Shown: positions 1 to 3,198 of the stretch, piece by piece
Layout: every line of letters begins with the position of its first letter
How positions within the stretch are numbered: the stretch's first letter is position 1
From: Fischerella sp.
GTDB lineage: Bacteria; Cyanobacteriota; Cyanobacteriia; Cyanobacteriales; Nostocaceae
Assembly (NCBI GenBank): GCA_026419705.1
Contig: JANZYY010000345.1
Location: forward strand, 1-5,841
DNA: 5,841 nt
Direction of reading: 5' to 3'
Program-made: the position numbers and the translations under genes
The notes under the pieces: generated by a model
The model's database searches: none
What the model was told of the DNA's origin: nothing
What the model saw: only the letters and a program-made list of their open reading frames with translations

Positions 1-24
1 CCTATCCCCTGTCCCTTATCCCCC
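1..24. repeat. degenerate heptad repeat inside the glycosyltransferase gene
   Basis: The edge reads as consecutive 7-base units (cctatcc, cctgtcc, cttatcc, then ccc), a short tandem heptad array typical of Nostoc-type genomes. It lies inside the open reading frame and on the coding strand encodes a Gly/Asp/Lys/Gln-rich stretch (residues 187-193) directly after a membrane helix. The array probably continues beyond the window. Confidence 0.6.
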
Positions 25-581
25 ATTGCATATCCCAGAAAAAAGCACAACAAAGCTGATGCTATACAACCAGTCAACAGCATATCTGAGACACCCGTTC
101 TTCCCCAAACAATCATTTCGGGATTGAGTGCCATCATAGCGGCTACCAAACAAGCTGTGAAGCAACGTCTGGGAGGATAAGAAGTTTGCTTGAGGGCATC
201 TTCTCTTGACAGGTGCCACTGTACAGTATAAAAAGCTAAGCTAATTACCCCCATCGCCGCGATCGCGCTGGGAAGACGTACTGCCCACTCATTCACGCCT
301 AAAATAGAATAGGCGATCGCCTGACACCAGTAAATCAAAGCAGGTTTATCGAAACGAGTTTCGCCATTAAAAAACGGCGTGATCCAATCACCCGTAATGT
401 ACATTTGGCGCGAAGCTTCAGCAAACAGTGGTTCTGTTTCGTCGATCAAGCCTATACTGCCTAAATGCCAAAAGAATGCGATCCCACCAATCAAAATTAA
501 CCACAAAATCGACAGCATCACAGCAAGGGCTGGACGCTTGCCAATATTATTTAACAACTGGTCAAAAGCGCGAATCCTCAT
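1..581 (-). CDS. ArnT/PMT-like membrane glycosyltransferase, C-terminus cut by window edge
   Basis: 193 codons are visible, read from ATG 581-579 to the left edge with no stop. The protein looks like the start of a GT-C fold glycosyltransferase of the PMT_2/ArnT group (family GT39/GT83), integral inner-membrane enzymes that move a sugar from a polyprenyl-phosphate carrier to lipid or protein. Seen: a hydrophobic helix at about residues 18-38; then LIDETEP (45-51) with the acidic pair D47-E48, which in this fold marks the catalytic first external loop; then GDWITPFFNGETRFDKPALIYW (64-85), typical of ArnT-like proteins; further helices around 88-118 and 141-158; and a GRTGVSDM motif (160-167). 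The family is usually about 500-600 residues, so most of the C-terminal part is missing. The start is supported by an in-frame TGA at 587-585, only one codon upstream. No Shine-Dalgarno sequence is visible because a repeat array lies directly upstream. The sugar donor and acceptor cannot be told from this fragment. The last visible residues come from a repeat (1-24). Confidence 0.85.
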   Translation of the reverse strand, partial: MRIRAFDQLLNNIGKRPALAVMLSILWLILIGGIAFFWHLGSIGLIDETEPLFAEASRQMYITGDWITPFFNGETRFDKPALIYWCQAIAYSILGVNEWAVRLPSAIAAMGVISLAFYTVQWHLSREDALKQTSYPPRRCFTACLVAAMMALNPEMIVWGRTGVSDMLLTGCIASALLCFFLGYAMGDKGQGI

Positions 582-615
582 TAGTCATTAGTTATTAGTC
601 ATTAGTCAATAGACT
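581..615. repeat. heptad tandem repeat array (TTAGTCA type)
   Basis: There are four 7-base units (ttagtca, ttagtta, ttagtca, ttagtca) at 581-608, followed by a decayed unit, atagact. Looser copies continue to about 645. Units are contiguous with no spacers. The array begins at the first base of the glycosyltransferase start codon, so it forms that gene's immediate 5' leader. Confidence 0.85.
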
Positions 616-671
616 ATAGCTAAAGATCGCTAGTCAATAGTCGTTATTTACTGATGTTTTGTTCTTAGTTA

Positions 672-699
672 TTTGTCTTTTGTCCTTTGTCCTTTGTCA
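672..699. repeat. heptad tandem repeat array (TTTGTCC type)
   Basis: Four contiguous 7-base units (tttgtct, tttgtcc, tttgtcc, tttgtca) lie between the exported-protein gene and the glycosyltransferase gene. The unit differs from those of the flanking arrays, so three heptad families sit side by side in 157 bases. Confidence 0.85.
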
Positions 700-709
700 A
701 AAGCTAATG

Positions 710-744
710 ACCAATCACCAATCACCAATCACCAATGACTATTG
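710..744. repeat. heptad tandem repeat array (ACCAATC type) reaching a stop codon
   Basis: Four units (accaatc three times, accaatg) occupy 710-737, followed by a decayed unit (actattg) at 738-744. The decayed unit contains the TAG stop codon (741-739, minus) and the last sense codon of the upstream exported-protein gene. Confidence 0.85.
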
Positions 745-1305
745 ACTAAGAATCAACTCCCATTCTTGCTTTTGCGGGTTCCACACAGGTGCAGGTGTTT
801 CCCCGACAACATATGGCCCCCAGTAGCGACGGGAACCATCTTGTGCAAAAGCAACTAAAATATCTCCCTTCTCTAGTTTTAAGTTACTGTTAGGCAGAGA
901 TAAAATTAGCCCTTTCTCGCTACCTTCTCCAGGGGCAAAATCCCAATGTGCTGAGACAGGTGGGTTTTTTCCAGAAGGGCTTTTCACTACTGCACGCCGT
1001 ACAAGTAGAGCAAGACGCACGGGCTGTTTGGTTTGATTGCTCATTCGCAAGCTTCCTTGACCTACCCCTTTGACTGCTGAGCCAGCATGATATGTAAATA
1101 GAGATTTTGTCGGAGTAGGAGTGCTGACAGTAGAAGCGATCGCACTTTTTGATTCGGTATGTGAATTTGACTGATGAGAAGATGTATTTGGCTGTGTAGG
1201 CTCAGACTCAAAGGATACTTTTACTTCATAGCATCCTACAGGCAGCAACAGCAATCCCAAGCCAGCAGTTGCCACAAAAGCGTGACGGTATACTGATGAT
1301 TTCAT
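739..1305 (-). CDS. putative lipoprotein or secreted protein of unknown function
   Basis: The product has 188 residues and I do not recognise the family. Seen: a short basic N-region (K2, R7), a hydrophobic stretch (residues 9-23), and a cysteine at 25 in the context LLLLPVGC. This resembles a lipobox, but proline occupies the usual Leu position (-3), so lipidation is likely rather than certain; an ordinary secreted protein is the alternative. Residues 31-68 form a low-complexity Ser/Thr/Pro-rich linker. Residues 69-188 look like a compact beta-rich domain with basic VRRAVV (102-107), HWDFAPGEG and RRYWGPYVVGETPAPVW segments. It would act in the periplasm or on a membrane face. It is followed 157 bases later on the same strand by the glycosyltransferase gene, so an envelope-related operon is possible. 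The C-terminal Gln and the stop codon lie in a repeat array. No clear ribosome binding site precedes ATG 1305; no other start is obvious. Confidence 0.75.
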   Translation of the reverse strand: MKSSVYRHAFVATAGLGLLLLPVGCYEVKVSFESEPTQPNTSSHQSNSHTESKSAIASTVSTPTPTKSLFTYHAGSAVKGVGQGSLRMSNQTKQPVRLALLVRRAVVKSPSGKNPPVSAHWDFAPGEGSEKGLILSLPNSNLKLEKGDILVAFAQDGSRRYWGPYVVGETPAPVWNPQKQEWELILSQ

Positions 1306-1350
1306 ATTGATAATGATTTAGAAATAAGTATTTTTTCTAGACTCGTTCAA

Positions 1351-1377
1351 ATAGTAGCCTAATACCAAGTTTGGCAA
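1351..1377 (-). promoter_or_regulatory. weak candidate promoter for the exported-protein gene
   Basis: On the minus strand, TTGCCA (1377-1372) is followed after 15 bases by TACTAT (1356-1351). This gives 5/6 and 4/6 matches to the -35 and -10 consensus, but the spacing is short. Transcription would begin near 1345, about 40 bases before the ATG at 1305. This is pattern matching only. Confidence 0.25.
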
Positions 1378-1536
1378 TCAAGTTCAATTGATTACCATAG
1401 GCTCTCTTGGAGCTACAATTCTAGAAGATAAAGAAACTCGTGGCTCCCACATAGAAGGGTTTAGTCCGACACCCCGCACTATAGAGGGAATTACGGACAT
1501 TGGGATTAGGAACCGGAAGACATGAGTATAAACACA

Positions 1537-1578
1537 CAAGGAAGTTCAGGAAAAAATTCCTTGATATTTCGCTTTTTT
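1537..1578 (+). terminator. possible intrinsic terminator or hairpin of unknown owner
   Basis: CAAGGAA (1537-1543) can pair with TTCCTTG (1557-1563) over 7 bp. An alternative smaller hairpin, AGGAA/TTCCT, overlaps it. A run of six T follows at 1573-1578, about 9 bases after the stem, which is farther than usual. No annotated plus-strand gene ends here. It would therefore terminate an unannotated RNA or simply insulate ycf20. Confidence 0.3.
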
Positions 1579-1605
1579 GTTTGTACTCGCTCAAGATGAT
1601 ATAAT
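1577..1605 (+). promoter_or_regulatory. sigma-70-type promoter for ycf20 (and glyK)
   Basis: A perfect -10 box TATAAT lies at 1600-1605. Exactly 17 bases upstream is TTGTTT (1577-1582), which keeps the key TTG of the -35 box. Initiation would be near 1612, giving a leader of about 120 bases before the ycf20 ATG. I saw no NtcA-type GTA-N8-TAC site around it. Confidence 0.55.
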
Positions 1606-1732
1606 ATGGGAATTTTGATATTCACCCCAGAACCTCAGAAAACCCTGATACAATCCACACAACTTTATGCTAAACCTAAATATCCTCAAAATGGGATATC
1701 TAATGAGATTTTGATTTAGCAATGCCTCACTC

Positions 1733-2065
1733 ATGCAAAACACTCGTCTTAACACCCTGTTCAATACCATTGTTAGGCAGTTAGAACAATGGATTTTCAA
1801 TCCTTGGCGGCGAATATCGATACTGGTAATCAGTTTATTGTTTGGTTTTTTTTTGGGAAGCGCAGTTGCTACTACAGCTGGACAAACGGCAGAATGGGAT
1901 ATTGTAGCAGCTGGAACTTTAGTTTTGGCAACAGAAATTGCTAACAGAATATTTTACAACCGCAATATCGTAGCACGACAAGCATTCTGGGTGCAATCCA
2001 TCAACTATCTGAAAATTGGTCTCACTTATAGTCTGTTTTTGGAAGCATTTAAGTTGGGATCTTGA
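1733..2065 (+). CDS. ycf20: Ycf20-like membrane protein (DUF565)
   Basis: The product has 110 residues, the usual size of cyanobacterial and plastid Ycf20 proteins. Recognised by the NPWRR motif (23-27) followed by a glycine-rich membrane helix ISILVISLLFGFFLGSA (28-44), a second hydrophobic segment (about 55-75) and the characteristic C-terminus INYLKIGLTYSLFLEAFKLGS (90-110). It should sit in the thylakoid or plasma membrane. From family knowledge, mutants in Ycf20 or Ycf20-like genes of Chlamydomonas and Arabidopsis have reduced thermal dissipation of excess light; the molecular role is not settled. ATG 1733 is the only plausible start, since an in-frame TGA lies at 1712-1714 with no start between. 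There is no obvious Shine-Dalgarno. glyK follows 60 bases downstream on the same strand, probably in the same transcript from the promoter at 1577-1605. Confidence 0.9.
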   Translation: MQNTRLNTLFNTIVRQLEQWIFNPWRRISILVISLLFGFFLGSAVATTAGQTAEWDIVAAGTLVLATEIANRIFYNRNIVARQAFWVQSINYLKIGLTYSLFLEAFKLGS

Positions 2066-2068
2066 GGA

Positions 2069-2089
2069 GATGGGAGAGTGGGGATTGGG
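2069..2089. repeat. G-rich heptad array after ycf20
   Basis: Three 7-base units (gatggga, gagtggg, gattggg) begin four bases after the ycf20 stop codon. On the plus strand this gives three runs of three or more G plus nearby GG pairs. It is immediately followed by a second, unrelated array (2100-2134). Confidence 0.6.
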
Positions 2090-2099
2090 CATAGTTAAC

Positions 2100-2134
2100 A
2101 ACCACTAACCACTAACAAATGACCAATGACTAAT
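2100..2134. repeat. heptad array overlapping the glyK start codon
   Basis: There are five contiguous 7-base units: aaccact, aaccact, aacaaat, gaccaat, gactaat. The glyK ATG (2126-2128) straddles the last two units, so the first three codons (Met-Thr-Asn) are repeat sequence. An out-of-frame ATG at 2119-2121, also in the array, opens a frame of only four codons that ends in the TAA at 2131-2133. Confidence 0.8.
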
Positions 2135-3091
2135 TATGAAACTTTTGGGATCGCACCAGAAAGACTGGATGAATTTATACAAACGCAATCGCATTTATTT
2201 AAATCTGTCTATCCTGATTTCAGTGAATTCTGCCAAACTCATCTCCAGATGCAACCAGATACCATGTCAGAGGTATTATGGAATTTGTGGCTACCTTTGG
2301 GTATAAAAATAGCTTGGCATCGACAAAAACTCGGTCGTCCCTTGATTCAAGGTATTTTAGGAGGACAAGGAACAGGCAAAACAACGATGTGTCAGGTTCT
2401 TTCCTTGATTCTCAGACACTTAGGATACCATGCCCTGAGTTTGTCTTTGGATGATTTGTACAAAACTTATCGCGATCGCCAAATTCTTCAACAGCAAGAT
2501 CCTCGATTGATTTGGCGCGGTCCGCCAGGAACTCACGATGTTGAACTAGGTTTAACCGTACTCGATCGGATTCGCAACTGCGAACTACCAGTAGTAGTTC
2601 CTCGCTTTGATAAATCAGCGCGCAGTGGCGCTGGCGATCGCACTACTCCAGAAATAGTGGCGAATGCAGATATTGTCTTATTTGAAGGTTGGTTCGTAGG
2701 TGTGCAACCAATCGATCCTGCCGTTTTCGATCACCCACCACCACCAATTATTACAGCTGAGGATAAAGCATTTGCCCGTGATATGAATCGTAAACTCTAC
2801 GATTATTTACCATTGTGGCAAAGATTAGATAGCTTAATCCTGCTGTATCCCAAAGATTACCGCCTTTGTGTGGAGTGGCGCAAGCAGGCAGAACGGCAAA
2901 TGATTGCTGCTGGCAAGCCAGGAATGAGTGATGCCGAAATTGAGCGATTTGTCAATTATTTTTGGCTTTCTCTCCACCCAGAATTATTCATCAAGCCGTT
3001 GGTTGAATCGCCAAAATTAGTTGATTTGGTGATTGAGGTAAATGCTGACCACAGTTTTGGTGCTGTTTACAGACCAAATAAATTGGTATAA
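2126..3091 (+). CDS. glyK: plant-type D-glycerate 3-kinase (GLYK)
   Basis: A 321-residue P-loop kinase resembling plant GLYK, a family that also includes yeast YGR205W. It is expected to phosphorylate D-glycerate with ATP to 3-phosphoglycerate (EC 2.7.1.31), the last step of photorespiratory salvage, in the cytosol. Seen: Walker A GGQGTGKT (79-86, with K85 and T86); LSLDDLYKTYRDR (106-118) carrying the D109-D110 pair; DPRLIWRGPPGTHD (125-138); VPRFDKSARSGAGDR (158-172); and the Walker B-like strand ADIVLFEGWFVG (181-192). These motifs are shared with plant GLYK rather than with the unrelated bacterial GarK/GlxK or MOFRL-type kinases, which make 2-phosphoglycerate. Length is complete for a form without a transit peptide. 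ATG 2126 lies inside a heptad array and lacks a Shine-Dalgarno; the next in-frame ATG is codon 42, too late. Probably co-transcribed with ycf20. Confidence 0.87.
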   Translation: MTNYETFGIAPERLDEFIQTQSHLFKSVYPDFSEFCQTHLQMQPDTMSEVLWNLWLPLGIKIAWHRQKLGRPLIQGILGGQGTGKTTMCQVLSLILRHLGYHALSLSLDDLYKTYRDRQILQQQDPRLIWRGPPGTHDVELGLTVLDRIRNCELPVVVPRFDKSARSGAGDRTTPEIVANADIVLFEGWFVGVQPIDPAVFDHPPPPIITAEDKAFARDMNRKLYDYLPLWQRLDSLILLYPKDYRLCVEWRKQAERQMIAAGKPGMSDAEIERFVNYFWLSLHPELFIKPLVESPKLVDLVIEVNADHSFGAVYRPNKLV

Positions 3092-3118
3092 TTCATAATT
3101 GTCGCCTCATGTGAATTA
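3089..3118. other. inverted repeat at the end of glyK
   Basis: TAATTCATA (3089-3097) pairs with TGTGAATTA (3110-3118) over 9 bp with one wobble and a 12-base loop. It includes the glyK stop codon. The stem is AT-rich and has no T-run, so it is at best a weak transcript end. No better terminator is visible in the convergent gap 3092-3198 on either strand. Confidence 0.25.
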
Positions 3119-3160
3119 ACTCTAACTCTCGGTCGGTCATGAGCAATCGGGAATAAAACA

Positions 3161-3174
3161 ACCAATTACCAATT
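3161..3174. repeat. short heptad repeat in the convergent gap
   Basis: Two identical units, accaatt, followed by a diverged one, atcaagc (3175-3181), lie between the 3' ends of glyK and the histidine kinase gene. The unit is close to the ACCAATC units at 710-737. Confidence 0.5.
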
Positions 3175-3198
3175 ATCAAGCCATAGTTTCAAATCCCA

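Larger units (their letters stand above)
1306..1732. other. divergent intergenic region, largely unexplained
   Basis: These 427 bases separate two divergent genes. Supported contents are a rightward promoter (1577-1605), a weak leftward promoter candidate (1351-1377), a small inverted repeat AATCAA/TTGATT (1376-1381 with 1388-1393), and a hairpin followed by six T (1537-1578). The remainder, about 1395-1535, carries no heptad array, no tRNA-like fold I can recognise and no convincing ORF. It is the only long intergenic stretch in the window without heptad repeats. Confidence 0.6.

Noticed and set aside
16..219. 67-codon minus-strand reading frame near the left edge
   Set aside because: It is a shifted frame of the glycosyltransferase gene, which has clear family motifs in the other frame.
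379..591. 70-codon plus-strand reading frame
   Set aside because: It is antisense to the glycosyltransferase N-terminus, ends in the repeat array, and has no family resemblance.
581..744. Direct repeats suggestive of a CRISPR array
   Set aside because: The units are only 7 bases, contiguous and without spacers, and no cas genes are present. They are tandem heptads.
1440..1530. tRNA or other known structural RNA in the intergenic block
   Set aside because: There is no T-loop or anticodon-arm pattern, and no SRP RNA, tmRNA or 6S signature I recognise.
1591..1800. 69-codon minus-strand reading frame across the ycf20 promoter and start
   Set aside because: It overlaps the well-supported ycf20 N-terminus and promoter, and its product has no recognisable features.
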